A model generated the notes under the pieces. The model had not been told where the DNA came from and did not search any database. It was given only the letters and a program-made list of their open reading frames with translations. From Streptomyces aculeolatus (GTDB lineage Bacteria > Actinomycetota > Actinomycetes > Streptomycetales > Streptomycetaceae), in contig NZ_JAINRD010000017.1 of NCBI RefSeq assembly GCF_020400605.1, positions 124,001-188,000 on the forward strand: a DNA stretch of 64,000 bases. Reading direction: 5' to 3'. Shown here piece after piece: positions 47,990 through 57,752 of this stretch. Positions within the stretch are counted from its first letter, which is position 1. Every line of letters begins with the position of its first letter. The position numbers and the translations under genes were made by a program.

Positions 47990-48593
47990 CCTGCTGCTCG
48001 TACGGCACGGCGAGACCGAGTGGAGCCGCGACGGCCGCCACACGGGCCGTACGGACCTGCCCCTGACCGGCGTCGGCGAGGACCAGGCCCGCGCGCTGGC
48101 ACCGGTGCTCGCCGGGCGCCGCATCGCCACGGTGCTGTGCAGCCCGCTCCAGCGCGCGGTGCGCACGGCGGAACTGGCGCTGCCCGGCCGCCGCGGCACG
48201 GTGCTGGAGCCGCGGCTCCAGGAGTGGGACTACGGCGGCTACGAGGGGCTGACGACGCCGGAGATCCGCGCGGACCGCCCCGGCTGGGACCTGTGGCACG
48301 ACGGCGTACCGGCGGGCGGCCCGGGCCACCCCGGGGAGACGCTGGCGGCGGTGGGGCACCGGTGCGACGAGGTGCTGGCCGTCGCGGACGCGGCGCGGCA
48401 GGAGGCGGACGGCGACGTGCTGCTCGTCGCCCACGGGCACGTCCTGCGCGTCCTCACCGCCCGCCGGCTGGGCCAGCACCCGGCCGCGGGCTCGCTGTAC
48501 CGGCTGGAGACGGCGACGCTGTCGGTCCTCGGCACGGAACACGACCGGCCGGTGCTGCTCGGCTGGAACATCCCGGCGCACGGGACTTCGTAA
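47982..48593 (+). CDS. Histidine phosphatase (phosphoglycerate mutase-like)
   Basis: A 203-residue member of the histidine phosphatase superfamily: LLLVRHGETEWSRDGRHTGRTDLPLT (RHG), VLCSPLQRAVRTAEL, LQEWDYGGYEG and LLVAHGHVLRVLTARRLG. The intact E-W-D-Y-G-x-Y-E-G segment is like acid phosphatases and SixA/PhoE types. It is coupled to the trehalase-like gene, suggesting action on a phosphorylated sugar; unproven. Confidence 0.88.
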   Translation: MGDLLLVRHGETEWSRDGRHTGRTDLPLTGVGEDQARALAPVLAGRRIATVLCSPLQRAVRTAELALPGRRGTVLEPRLQEWDYGGYEGLTTPEIRADRPGWDLWHDGVPAGGPGHPGETLAAVGHRCDEVLAVADAARQEADGDVLLVAHGHVLRVLTARRLGQHPAAGSLYRLETATLSVLGTEHDRPVLLGWNIPAHGTS

Positions 48594-48872
48594 CACGCCC
48601 CCTCGCGCAGCGATACGCCCCCGACACACCCGCCCAAGTCCCCGCGAACCACCCCCTCACACCCGCCCAAGGGTAGGCCGCCCCACTGACACTCACAGCG
48701 CGCCCCGGGACACGACATGACCGCCTCCGGCGCCCATGCGACAAGATAAGCGGGTCAACCGCCTTACGGCGGACACCCGACCGAACGAAGCGGCCGGACG
48801 TGCGATAAACATGGTGGTCGTCCACCACCTTCGGACGGCACCATGTCCTGAAGTCGGAAGGAGCCTTCTCCC

Positions 48873-49862
48873 GTGCAGCGAAGGGCACTCGCGCAGGCCG
48901 CCGCGACGGCCGCCGTGCTCGCGGTCGCGCTGGCCGGCTGCACCGCCTCCGACGGGGGCAGCGGCGCGGTCGACAGCGGGTCCGGCGGGGCCGGAGCCGC
49001 GTCCGTACCGGTGCCGTCGGGGAAGTACAGCACGCTGCCGGAGCCGTGCACGGCGCTGAGCACGGGGAAGCTGGACGACCTGCTGCCGGGTGCGGACGAG
49101 GAGGCCGACGACGACGCCGAGACGGCCGAGGAGGCCGAGGAGGCCCTCGCCGGCCAGCCGGACCTGACGTACGACGCCGACCGCCAGGTGGGCTGCCGCT
49201 GGGAGCGGGAGACCACGGAGGGCGGCCACAAGCTGGAGTTGCAGTTCGAGCGGATCGTGTCGTACGACGACGAGGTCAGCGACGACCAGCAGGCCGCCCA
49301 GATCTACGCGGAGCGCGCCGAGGAGCATGACGTCGACGTCAGCAACGGGCGGCCGGATCTGCCCGACAAGGCCGACACCGGCAACACCTCCGGCGGCGTC
49401 CCCGCCACGGGCGAGAGCAGCCCGCCGGCCGGCGGCAAGGGCGGGGACGGGGACGGCGGCGACGGTGCGTCGGACGGCCCGGGGCCGGGCGGCAAGGACG
49501 ACGACGGGGCCGGCAGCACGGACGACGCCGCCGACGCCACCGACGAGGCCACCGACGGCGGCACGGACGGCAGCACCGAGCCGGGCAGCGGCTCCCCCGA
49601 CGACGACTCCAGCCCTGCTGAGACCATCGCCCCCCGCCTCCTCGACGGCATCGGCGACGAGTCGTTCCTCGACGACAAGGCAACCGGCGCCGGCGCCGGG
49701 GTGCAGCGCGAGGTGACAGTGGTGTTCCGCACGTCGAACGTCGTGGTGACCATCACGTACGACCAGTGGCACACCGCGGGCAGCGAGCCGCCGGACAGCG
49801 CTGAGCTGCAACAGCGCGTCCAGCAGGTGGCCGACCAGCTCGCCGACCAGTTCGCCGACTGA
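48873..49862 (+). CDS. DUF3558-like lipoprotein with long Asp/Gly linker
   Basis: A 329-residue secreted lipoprotein, start GTG 48873. The signal peptide ends in the lipobox LAGC (Cys about residue 23). LPEPCTALSTGKLDDLLPGADE and GCRWERETTEGGHKLELQFE, with paired Cys, match DUF3558. A roughly 90-residue Asp/Gly/Ser/Pro-rich linker (about 170-255) precedes a final conserved domain (VTVVFRTSNVVVTITYDQW). Function unknown; extracellular. The 279 bases upstream hold no gene, only short direct CCGCCCAAG repeats and a small hairpin. Confidence 0.82.
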   Translation: MQRRALAQAAATAAVLAVALAGCTASDGGSGAVDSGSGGAGAASVPVPSGKYSTLPEPCTALSTGKLDDLLPGADEEADDDAETAEEAEEALAGQPDLTYDADRQVGCRWERETTEGGHKLELQFERIVSYDDEVSDDQQAAQIYAERAEEHDVDVSNGRPDLPDKADTGNTSGGVPATGESSPPAGGKGGDGDGGDGASDGPGPGGKDDDGAGSTDDAADATDEATDGGTDGSTEPGSGSPDDDSSPAETIAPRLLDGIGDESFLDDKATGAGAGVQREVTVVFRTSNVVVTITYDQWHTAGSEPPDSAELQQRVQQVADQLADQFAD

Positions 49863-49997
49863 CGCACGGGCCGCCCCGGTCGCCCGTACGCCGTCGGCGG
49901 CGGCGGGTACGCTCGCTAGCCGGCGCCCGCAAGGCGCCTGGCCCAGGGCGTCGTGCCCCCACCACGCGCCGCCCGACGACCGAGTGATGAAGGACCC

Positions 49998-50681
49998 ATG
50001 CACCGCTCTACGACCCGCATCCCCCGAGCCCTGGCCGCCGCGGCCGTGCCCGTGATACTCGTCACCGCCGGCTGCTCCTCCGGTGACGACGGCGGCGACA
50101 GCGGCAAGCCGGGCAGCTCCGCACCGTCCGCCGAGTCCAGCGAGCCGCAGATCGAGCCGGCGAAGTTCGCCAAGCTGCCCGACCCCTGCGACGCCCTCCC
50201 GAAGGACAGCATCAAGGACCTGGTGCCGGGCGCGAAGAGCACCGGCGGCACGGCAGGCAAATCCGCCGACACCGCGCAGCGCAGCAGCTGCTCCTGGACC
50301 GGCCTCAAGGGCTACCAGTGGCGCTGGCTCGACGTCTCCTACCAGCGCTACGACTCCGACCCGGCCGTCGGCAGCGGCGCCGACCGCGCCGCGGAGTACT
50401 ACGGCAAGCAGGTCGCCGCCGCCGAGGCCACCGAGGGCGCCAAGGGCATGAAGTCCTCCGCCGCGTCCGGACTGGGCCAGAAGGCCACGGAGTTCACGTA
50501 CGAGACGACCGAGGACAAGCAGGACTACCGCAAGCAGACGGTGGTCTCCCTGCACGAAAACGTCGTCGTCACCGTCAATTACCACGGTGCGGGCTTCCAG
50601 GGCTCGGATCAGCCGAAGGCCGCCGACCTGCTGAAGGACGCGGAGAAGGCGACCAAGGAGGCCCTCGCCGCGGTCAAGTGA
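49998..50681 (+). CDS. DUF3558-like lipoprotein
   Basis: A 227-residue paralogue of the preceding lipoprotein. Signal peptide and lipobox VTAGC (Cys about residue 26); LPDPCDALPKDSIKDLVPGAKS and SSCSWTGLKGYQWRWLDVSYQRY carry the two conserved Cys; the C-terminal VVSLHENVVVTVNYHGAGF parallels the end of the other protein. It lacks the long acidic linker. The tandem pair probably arose by duplication. Outside the cell, function unknown. Confidence 0.85.
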   Translation: MHRSTTRIPRALAAAAVPVILVTAGCSSGDDGGDSGKPGSSAPSAESSEPQIEPAKFAKLPDPCDALPKDSIKDLVPGAKSTGGTAGKSADTAQRSSCSWTGLKGYQWRWLDVSYQRYDSDPAVGSGADRAAEYYGKQVAAAEATEGAKGMKSSAASGLGQKATEFTYETTEDKQDYRKQTVVSLHENVVVTVNYHGAGFQGSDQPKAADLLKDAEKATKEALAAVK

Positions 50682-50781
50682 GCGAACCTGCATACGCAGC
50701 CCCGTACAGCCGTGCGAGGCTAGCGTGGCTCCGGGCCCGGCCCGGGGCGGCCGGTGATCGCCAGCGGAGAGGGAACGGCGC

Positions 50782-52182
50782 GTGGACAGGGCTCCTGCGA
50801 TACGCATGAACCGGACGCACCGCATACTCATCACCGTCGTCGTCCTCGGCGCGGTGGTGATCGCGGCGATCGGCTTCGCCGGGTCCTACGCGGCCGTGCG
50901 CGACCTCGCCGAGAAGAAGGGCTTCGGCGACTTCGCGGTCTTCTTCCCCATCGGCATCGACGCCGGCATCGTGGTGCTGCTGGCCCTCGACCTGCTGCTG
51001 ACCTGGATCCGCATCCCGTTCCCGCTGCTGCGGCAGGCGGCCTGGCTGCTGACGGCGGCGACGATCGCGTTCAACGGCGCGGCGGCGTGGCCCGACCCGC
51101 TGGGCGTCGGGATGCACGCGATCATCCCGGTGCTGTTCGTGGTGGCGGTGGAGGCCGCGCGGCACGCGATCGGCCGGATCGCGGACATCACGGCCGACAA
51201 GTACATGGAGGGCGTCCGCGTCTCGCGCTGGCTGCTGGCCTTCCCCTCCACGTTCCGGCTCTGGCGGCGGATGAAGCTGTGGGAGCTGCGCTCGTACGAG
51301 GAGGTCATCCGCCTCGAACAGGACCGCATGGTCTACCGCGCCCGGCTGCGCGCCCGCTACGGCCGCGCGTGGCGCCGCAAGGCGCCGGTGGAGGCGGTGA
51401 TGCCGCTGAAGCTGGCGAGGTACGGGGTGCCGCTGGCGGAGACGGCGCAGGCGGGCCTCGCGGCGGCGGGCATCGACGCCCCGCTGCGCCCGCAGGCGGC
51501 GAAGGCGGAACTGGCACCGGGACCGGCGGCGCCACAGGCCGTGCAGGCAGCGCCCCCGGCACAGCCGGCGCCGGGCATACCGGACACACAGACCGCACAG
51601 ACCACGCACACCGCGCAAGCCATACAAACCGCGCCGCCCCTCCAGACCGCACCCCAGGCCGCGCCGCCCGCCCAGGTCGCGTACCCGGCCGCGGCAGCAA
51701 CCGCCCCCCAGCCCGAGCCCGCGCCGCCCGCCGCCGCCGTACCGGAGCCCGAGCCGCTGCCCGTCGCCGAGCCCGTCGCGACCATCCCGGGCCCCGCGCC
51801 CCGCCGCGACCTTCGTGCCCCCGTCGCCGTCAACGGCCACCCGCGGTCGGCGCCGCAGGCGCCGTCCTTCGTCGCCCCGCCGCCGCCGGAACCCGAGCCC
51901 GAGCCGGAACCCGAGCCCGTACTCCCGCCCGTCACCACCGACGACCTCGCCGAGGTCGTCGGGCTGCCGGACGGCGTGCCGTACGACGACGCGCTCTTCG
52001 GCTTCTACCGCCAGTTCGTGCTGGACGAGGGCCGCTTCCCCTCCCCGCGCCCGTTCGGCCGCTACCTGCGCGACGTCCACGGTGTGCAGTACGCCGACGG
52101 CAGCGCGCTCAGCGAGCGCTACCTGCGCACTTACCTCCCCGAGCTGCGCGAGCGCTACAACCAGGGCATGGGCACCGCCTGA
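50782..52182 (+). CDS. DUF2637 membrane protein
   Basis: A 466-residue protein with about four membrane helices in the first 130 residues (LITVVVLGAVVIAAIGFAGSYAAVRDLA, VFFPIGIDAGIVVLLALDLLLTWIRIPFPLLRQAAWLLTAA, VGMHAIIPVLFVVAVEAARHA), the DUF2637 domain found in Spd-type plasmid and chromosomal Streptomyces proteins. A Pro/Ala/Gln/Glu-rich linker (about 235-390) separates a C-terminal conserved region LAEVVGLPDGVPYDDALFGFYRQFVLDEGRFPSPRPFGRYL. Start GTG 50782 follows GGAGAGGG. Possible role in DNA movement or membrane organisation; not established. Confidence 0.82.
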   Translation: MDRAPAIRMNRTHRILITVVVLGAVVIAAIGFAGSYAAVRDLAEKKGFGDFAVFFPIGIDAGIVVLLALDLLLTWIRIPFPLLRQAAWLLTAATIAFNGAAAWPDPLGVGMHAIIPVLFVVAVEAARHAIGRIADITADKYMEGVRVSRWLLAFPSTFRLWRRMKLWELRSYEEVIRLEQDRMVYRARLRARYGRAWRRKAPVEAVMPLKLARYGVPLAETAQAGLAAAGIDAPLRPQAAKAELAPGPAAPQAVQAAPPAQPAPGIPDTQTAQTTHTAQAIQTAPPLQTAPQAAPPAQVAYPAAAATAPQPEPAPPAAAVPEPEPLPVAEPVATIPGPAPRRDLRAPVAVNGHPRSAPQAPSFVAPPPPEPEPEPEPEPVLPPVTTDDLAEVVGLPDGVPYDDALFGFYRQFVLDEGRFPSPRPFGRYLRDVHGVQYADGSALSERYLRTYLPELRERYNQGMGTA

Positions 52183-52210
52183 CCGGCAGGCGGCGCCCCG
52201 CCCCGCGGCG

Positions 52211-53932
52211 TCAGCCGCCCAGCAGCTCCCGCACCCGCGCCTGCCCGACGGCCAGCAGCAGCGTCGGCAGCCGGGGACCCGTGTCGCGGCCCACCAGCAG
52301 CCGGTACAGCAGCGCGAAGAACGCGCGCTGCTCCGCCTTCAGCTCCGGCGTCGGCTTGGCGTCCGCGGGCAGCCCGGCGCGCAGCTTCGGCACCCCGTAC
52401 AGCAGCGTCGTCAGCCCGTCCAGCGACCAGTGCTCGTCGAGCCCGGCCAGCAGCAGCCCCAGCAGCTCCCGCTCGTCCGCGCCCAGCGACGCCAGCAGCT
52501 CCGCGTCCGCGTCCTTGCGTACCTGGGTGCGCTGGTCGGCCGGGACCTGCGTGGTGATCCAGCGCTCCGCCTTGTCCAGCCGCGGCCGCGCCTCGTCGAG
52601 CGACGTCAGCGGGCGCTCCGGGTCGACCTCCGCGAGGATCCGCAGGGTCTGCTCGTCGTCGCCGGCGGTCACGTCGGTCACGGAGGCGAGCATGCGGTAC
52701 GGCAGGGGGCGCGGCGTCGCCGGCAGCAGACCGGCGGCGGTGCCCGCGGCGCGCTCGTACGCCGCGACGTCCCCCGGCTGCGCCGTGCCCGCGTCGACCT
52801 TGCGGACGAGGGCGTCCCACTCGTCGTACGTCCGCTGGATCTCCTGGTCGAAGGCGACCTTGAACGACTGGTTCGGCCGGCGCCGCGCGTACAGCCAGCG
52901 CAGCAGCATCGGCTCCATGATCTCCAGCGCCTCGGCCGGCGTCGGCACGCCGCCCTTCGACGACGACATCTTCGCCATGCCGCTGATGCCGACGAACGCG
53001 TACATCGGGCCGATGGGCCGCTCCCAGCCGAAGATCCCGACGAGCTTGCCGCCGACGTTCCACGACGAGCCGGGCGAGTGGTGGTCGACGCCGGAGGGCT
53101 CGAAGACAACGCCCTCGTACGCCCAGCGCATCGGCCAGTCGACCTTCCACACCAGCTTGCCGCGGTCGAACTCGGAGAGCCGCACCGTCTCGCCGTGCCC
53201 GCAGGCGCAGGTGTACGTCAGCTCGGTGGTCTCGTCGTCGTACGCGGTGACCGTCGTCAGGTCGCGTCCGCAGGCCGCGCAGTACGGCTTGTACGGGTAG
53301 TACGCGCCGCCCGCCGTCAGGCCGTCGTCCTCGTCGGCGGCGCCGGAGCCCTCGGCCGCGGCCAGCTCCGCCTCGTCCACCGGCTTCTGCTGCTGCTTCT
53401 TCTGCTGCTTCGGCTTCGTGCGGAACTCGGCGAGGACCGCGTCGATGTCGGCGCGGTGCCGCATCGCGAAGAGGATCTGCTCGCGGTACGCGCCCGCCGT
53501 GTACATCTCCGTCTGGCTGATGCCGCGGTACGTCACGCCCATCTCGGCGAGCGCGCCCTCCATGGCCGCCTTGAAGTGCGCGGCCCAGCTCGCGTGCGGG
53601 CTGCCCGCGGGCGCGGGCACGGAGGTCAGCGGCTTGCCGATGTGCTCCGCCCAGGACTCGTCGACGCCCTCGACGCCGGCGGGCACCTTGCGGAAGCGGT
53701 CGTAGTCGTCCCAGGAGATCAGGTGCTCGCAGGGGATGCCGCGGCGGCGGATCTCGTCGGCCACCAGGTGCGGCGTCATCACCTCGCGCAGGTTGCCCAG
53801 GTGGATCGGTCCCGAGGGGGACAGGCCGGAGGCGCAGACCACCGGTTTGCCGGGGGCGCGACGCTCCGCCTCGGCGATGACCTCGTCGGCGAAACGGGAG
53901 ACCCAGTCGGCGGCCTCGGCGGTGGCACCCAC
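52211..53932 (-). CDS. lysS: Class I (archaeal-type) lysyl-tRNA synthetase
   Basis: A 573-residue class I LysRS, the form found in archaea and some actinobacteria, spirochaetes and alphaproteobacteria. Signatures: ASGLSPSGPIHLGNLREVM (HIGH equivalent), MAKMSSSKGG (KMSKS equivalent), and two Cys-x-x-Cys zinc sites in YCAACGRD and CACGHGE. A Lys/Gln-rich linker lies about 180-195. Start GTG 53932 with AGAGGAAG ahead. It is divergent from argS, the arrangement seen in other Streptomyces. Whether the strain also has class II LysRS cannot be seen here. Confidence 0.93.
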   Translation of the reverse strand: MGATAEAADWVSRFADEVIAEAERRAPGKPVVCASGLSPSGPIHLGNLREVMTPHLVADEIRRRGIPCEHLISWDDYDRFRKVPAGVEGVDESWAEHIGKPLTSVPAPAGSPHASWAAHFKAAMEGALAEMGVTYRGISQTEMYTAGAYREQILFAMRHRADIDAVLAEFRTKPKQQKKQQQKPVDEAELAAAEGSGAADEDDGLTAGGAYYPYKPYCAACGRDLTTVTAYDDETTELTYTCACGHGETVRLSEFDRGKLVWKVDWPMRWAYEGVVFEPSGVDHHSPGSSWNVGGKLVGIFGWERPIGPMYAFVGISGMAKMSSSKGGVPTPAEALEIMEPMLLRWLYARRRPNQSFKVAFDQEIQRTYDEWDALVRKVDAGTAQPGDVAAYERAAGTAAGLLPATPRPLPYRMLASVTDVTAGDDEQTLRILAEVDPERPLTSLDEARPRLDKAERWITTQVPADQRTQVRKDADAELLASLGADERELLGLLLAGLDEHWSLDGLTTLLYGVPKLRAGLPADAKPTPELKAEQRAFFALLYRLLVGRDTGPRLPTLLLAVGQARVRELLGG

Positions 53933-54062
53933 AGTCCTGACTTCCTCTCTCTGCCCAACTCCGGAGCGCTTGCGGGGCCCATTCTCCCAAACAAAACCGC
54001 TTGGCCCTGCATGGGATACTGAGGGCTCATCCCACCTCCAGAAGGAAGCGGCGATCACGAAC

Positions 54063-55844
54063 ATGGCCTCAGTCCCGTCCCTCGCCACCCAGGTCCGGCA
54101 GCGCGTCGCGGACGCCCTCGCGGCGGCACAGCCGCAGGAGGCGGCCGCGGACCCCCTGCTGCGACGCAGCGACCGGGCGGACTTCCAGGCCAACGGGATG
54201 CTGGCGCTGGCGAAGCGGCTGAAGACCAACCCGCGGGAGCTGGCCGGCCAGGTCGCCGGGCAGGTCGACGCGGGCGACATGCTCGCGGAGGTCGAGGTCT
54301 CCGGGCCCGGCTTCCTCAACATCACCGTGACGGACGCGGCGATCACGTCGAACCTCGCCGCCCGCGCCGAGGACGACCGCCTCGGCGTCCCGTACGCGGA
54401 CGCCCCCGGCACCACCGTCATCGACTACGCGCAGCCGAACGTCGCGAAGGAGATGCACGTCGGCCACCTGCGCTCGGCGGTCATCGGCGACTCGCTCGTA
54501 CGGGTGCTGGAGTTCACCGGCGAGACGGTGGTGCGGCGGCACCACATCGGCGACTGGGGTACGCAGTTCGGCATGCTCATCCAGTACCTGGACGAGCACC
54601 CGCACGAGCTGGACCGCGGTGGCGCGGACGGCGCCGCCGTCTCCGGCGAAGAGGCCGCCTCGAACCTCAACAGGCTCTACAAGGCCGCCCGCGCCGTCTT
54701 CGACGCCGACGACGCCTTCAAGGAGCGGGCCCGGCGGAGGGTCGTCGCGCTGCAGTCCGGCGACCCGGAGACGCGGGCGCTGTGGCAGCGGTTCGTGGAC
54801 GAGTCGAAGCTCTACTTCTTCTCGGTCTTCGACAAGCTCGACATGGAGGTCAGGGACGCCGACATCGTCGGCGAGTCCGGCTACAACGACATGCTGGACG
54901 AGACGTGCGAGCTGCTCGCGGAGGCGGGCGTCGCGGTCGACTCCGAGGGCGCGCTGTGCGTCTTCTTCGACGACATCAAGGGCCAGGACGGCCAGCCGGT
55001 CCCGCTGATCGTGCGCAAGTCCGACGGCGGCTACGGCTACGCGGCCACGGACCTGTCCGCGATCCGCGACCGGGTGTTCAACCTCAAGGCCCAGACCCTG
55101 CTCTACGTCGTGGACCACCGGCAGTCCCTGCACTTCCGCATGGTCTTCGAGACGGCCCGCCGGATGGGCTGGCTCGACGGCGACGTGACGGCGACGCAGC
55201 TCGCCTTCGGCACGGTCCTGGGCAAGGACGGCAAGCCGTTCAAGACCCGGGCGGGCACGACCGTACGGCTGGAGGACCTGCTCGACGAGGCGATCGACCG
55301 GGCGTCGGCGGTCGTCCGGGAGAAGGCCGACAAGGCGGTGCCGCCGCTGACGGAGGAGGAGATCGCCGAGCGCGGCGCGCAGGTGGGCATCGGCGCCGTG
55401 AAGTACGCGGACCTGTCCACGTCGGCGGCCCGGGACTACAAGTTCGACCTGGACCAGATGGTGTCCCTGCACGGCGACACCTCGGTCTACCTCCAGTACG
55501 CGTACGCCCGCATCCGCTCCATCCTCCGCCGCGCCGGCGGCACCGCCGTCCCCGCACCCCATCCGGCGCTGCCGCTCGAACCGGCGGAGCGGGCGCTCGG
55601 CCTGCACGTGGACGGTTTCGCGGCGGTGGTCGCGGAGGCGGCGGAGGAGCACGCGCCGCACAAGATCGCGGCGTACCTCTACCAACTCGCGTCGCTCTTC
55701 ACGGCCTTCTACGAGCACTGCCCGGTGCTGAAGGCGGACACCCCGGCGCAGGTGGAGAACCGCCTCTTCCTCAGCGGCGTGACGGCCCGGACGCTCCACA
55801 CGGGCATGGGGCTGCTGGGCATCCGCACCCCGGAACGCCTCTGA
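54063..55844 (+). CDS. argS: Arginyl-tRNA synthetase
   Basis: A 593-residue class I synthetase. HIGH-like motif is YAQPNVAKEMHVGHLRSAVIGDSLVR; LGKDGKPFKTRAGTTVRL takes the KMSKS position, which is degenerate in many ArgRS; the C-terminal anticodon domain ends in FYEHCPVLKADTPAQVENRLFLSGVTARTLHTGMGLLGI. Start ATG 54063. Charges tRNA-Arg and needs the tRNA for amino-acid activation. Convergent gene order: divergent from lysS with 130 bases between starts. Confidence 0.95.
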   Translation: MASVPSLATQVRQRVADALAAAQPQEAAADPLLRRSDRADFQANGMLALAKRLKTNPRELAGQVAGQVDAGDMLAEVEVSGPGFLNITVTDAAITSNLAARAEDDRLGVPYADAPGTTVIDYAQPNVAKEMHVGHLRSAVIGDSLVRVLEFTGETVVRRHHIGDWGTQFGMLIQYLDEHPHELDRGGADGAAVSGEEAASNLNRLYKAARAVFDADDAFKERARRRVVALQSGDPETRALWQRFVDESKLYFFSVFDKLDMEVRDADIVGESGYNDMLDETCELLAEAGVAVDSEGALCVFFDDIKGQDGQPVPLIVRKSDGGYGYAATDLSAIRDRVFNLKAQTLLYVVDHRQSLHFRMVFETARRMGWLDGDVTATQLAFGTVLGKDGKPFKTRAGTTVRLEDLLDEAIDRASAVVREKADKAVPPLTEEEIAERGAQVGIGAVKYADLSTSAARDYKFDLDQMVSLHGDTSVYLQYAYARIRSILRRAGGTAVPAPHPALPLEPAERALGLHVDGFAAVVAEAAEEHAPHKIAAYLYQLASLFTAFYEHCPVLKADTPAQVENRLFLSGVTARTLHTGMGLLGIRTPERL

Positions 55845-55881
55845 GCGACCCGCCGCGGGCGGCTCCCGTAGGGTGACCGCC

Positions 55882-56715
55882 ATGAGCGACTGGCAGTTGA
55901 CGCGGACCTTCTCCAGCTCCGCGGGCGACGTCCGCTGGGACCGGCTCGGCGGAGCCGGGGGCCGGCCCGTGGTGCTGTTGCACGGGACGCCCTGGTCGTC
56001 GTACACGTGGCGGGCCGTCGCGCGGGCGCTGGCTCGCGGGCGCGAGGTGTACGTCTGGGACATGCCCGGGTACGGGCAGTCGGAGAAGCACGCCGGGCAG
56101 GACGTCTCCCTCGACGCCCAGGGGCGGATCTTCGTCCAACTGCTTGATCATTGGCGGTTGGACGAGCCGCTGGTCGTCGCGCACGACTTCGGCGGTGCCG
56201 TCGCGCTGCGCGCACACCTCCTGCACGGCGCCGCGTACCGCGCGCTGGCCCTCGTCGATCCCGTCGCGCTCGCCCCCTGGGGCTCGCCGTTCTTCCGGCT
56301 CGTACGGGACAACGCGCCCGTCTTCGAGCAGCTCCCGGCGGCGCTGCACACCGCGCTGGTCCGCGAGTACATCGGCACCACCGGCGGCCCGGGCCTGCAC
56401 CCCGCCGTCCTCGACGCCCTCGTCGCCCCCTGGACCGACGACGCCGGCCGCCCGGCGTTCTACCGCCAGATCGCCCAGGCCGACCAGCGCTTCACCGACG
56501 AGATCCAGCCCCGCTACGGCGAGGTGGACCTGCCCACGCTCGTCTGCTGGGGCACGGACGACACCTGGATCCCGGTCGCCAAGGCGCACGAGCTGGCGGG
56601 CCTGGTCCCGGGCGCGAGGCTGGAGCTGTTCGAGGGCGCGGGCCACCTGGTCCAGGAGGACGCACCGGCCGAACTGACCGCCGTCCTGCAGACGTTCCTC
56701 ACCGAGCAGTCCTGA
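55882..56715 (+). CDS. Alpha/beta hydrolase, haloalkane dehalogenase/epoxide hydrolase-like
   Basis: A 277-residue alpha/beta hydrolase. The nucleophile is Asp in VVAHDFGGAVALRAH (HDFGG), not Ser, which points to haloalkane dehalogenase or fluoroacetate/epoxide hydrolase chemistry. Oxyanion-hole region HGTPWSSYTWR, acid VCWGTDDTWIP and catalytic His in EGAGHLVQEDAPAEL complete the site. ATG 55882 chosen. Thirty-seven bases after argS on the same strand, likely independent. Confidence 0.87.
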   Translation: MSDWQLTRTFSSSAGDVRWDRLGGAGGRPVVLLHGTPWSSYTWRAVARALARGREVYVWDMPGYGQSEKHAGQDVSLDAQGRIFVQLLDHWRLDEPLVVAHDFGGAVALRAHLLHGAAYRALALVDPVALAPWGSPFFRLVRDNAPVFEQLPAALHTALVREYIGTTGGPGLHPAVLDALVAPWTDDAGRPAFYRQIAQADQRFTDEIQPRYGEVDLPTLVCWGTDDTWIPVAKAHELAGLVPGARLELFEGAGHLVQEDAPAELTAVLQTFLTEQS

Positions 56716-56749
56716 AAGGCCGACCCCTCCGGATCCTCGCGGGGCTCGC

Positions 56750-57679
56750 CTACGGCCCCTCCCACCACGGCCGCACGCCCTCCGCGAGGACGAAGTCGTG
56801 GAAGTCCATGTTGGCGATCTCCAGGTTGCAGACCATCGACCCGGCCACGTGCCACGGCAGGACGGCGAGGTTGCCCGGGGTGTCGTGGAGGTCGACGGCG
56901 GCCAGCGGCCGGTCCGCCCCGGCGAAGGTCCCGGCGTCGGCGAGCGCGACGAGCACGGTGTGCTCCTCGGACGGGACGAGCGCGGGGACGCCGCCGGGCG
57001 GCAGACCCTCGTAGGCGGGGTCGTCCACGACCAGCGCCGTCAGCGGGTAGCGGTCCTCGTCGATGTCGTCCGGGTCGACGTCGGCGCCGACCCAGCCCTC
57101 CTCGTCGGTGCCGCCCAGCTCGTCGAGCAGGGCGCGCCAGCCGTCGTCGTCCTCGAACCAGGTGCGGACCAGCAGGGCGCCCTCGGTGGCGGGCAGCGCG
57201 GGGAAGTCCCGTTGCGGCTGCGTCGTCGGCACGGGGAAGGCCCGCCGGCCGGCGCTCCCCCGGTAGGTGCCGCGCAGGTCCGTGTCCCGGATCAGGTCGT
57301 CGAAGACGAGCGCCCCGTCGAACAGGGCGGCCAGGATCTCGCCGAGGCGTTCCTTCGCGACGCGGACCCCGCGCCCGGGTATCGCGGCCAGGTCGACCAG
57401 CAGCGGCTCGCCGCCGTAGACGGCGGCGATGTCCACGAGGACGGCGACGGGCGCGGCCGGTCCGCCGCCGGGGATGAGCGCGGGTACGTTCCCGCCGCGC
57501 AGGTGGTCCCACCCGGGGTCGGCGACGGGGCACAGCCGCACGGGGCTGTCGTCGGGCACGAGCGCGGTGCCGCCGCCGGGGGTGAGCAGCCCGCCCCAAC
57601 TGGGCTCCCCGTGCTCGTAGTACGCGCAGACCATCAGCACCTCGCCGGACGTGGTCCGGGGTAGCTCCGGGCAGGGCAT
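56750..57679 (-). CDS. DUF6924-like protein
   Basis: A 309-residue acidic soluble protein. LPATEGALLVRTWFEDDDGWRALLDEL with a following D-rich VDPDDIDEDRYPLTALVVDDPAYEGL fits my recollection of the DUF6924 family. The C-terminal MVCNLEIANMDFHDFVL is also typical. No enzyme motif. Such proteins occur near polymorphic-toxin immunity loci, but nothing like that is adjacent here. Start ATG 57679. Convergent with the hydrolase. Confidence 0.7.
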   Translation of the reverse strand: MPCPELPRTTSGEVLMVCAYYEHGEPSWGGLLTPGGGTALVPDDSPVRLCPVADPGWDHLRGGNVPALIPGGGPAAPVAVLVDIAAVYGGEPLLVDLAAIPGRGVRVAKERLGEILAALFDGALVFDDLIRDTDLRGTYRGSAGRRAFPVPTTQPQRDFPALPATEGALLVRTWFEDDDGWRALLDELGGTDEEGWVGADVDPDDIDEDRYPLTALVVDDPAYEGLPPGGVPALVPSEEHTVLVALADAGTFAGADRPLAAVDLHDTPGNLAVLPWHVAGSMVCNLEIANMDFHDFVLAEGVRPWWEGP

Positions 57680-57752
57680 GGCTCCTGAATCCCCTTTCGC
57701 TCGGTTGCCGCGGGATGCCCCGGAAACTATCGCGCCGGACTGACAGCCGGGG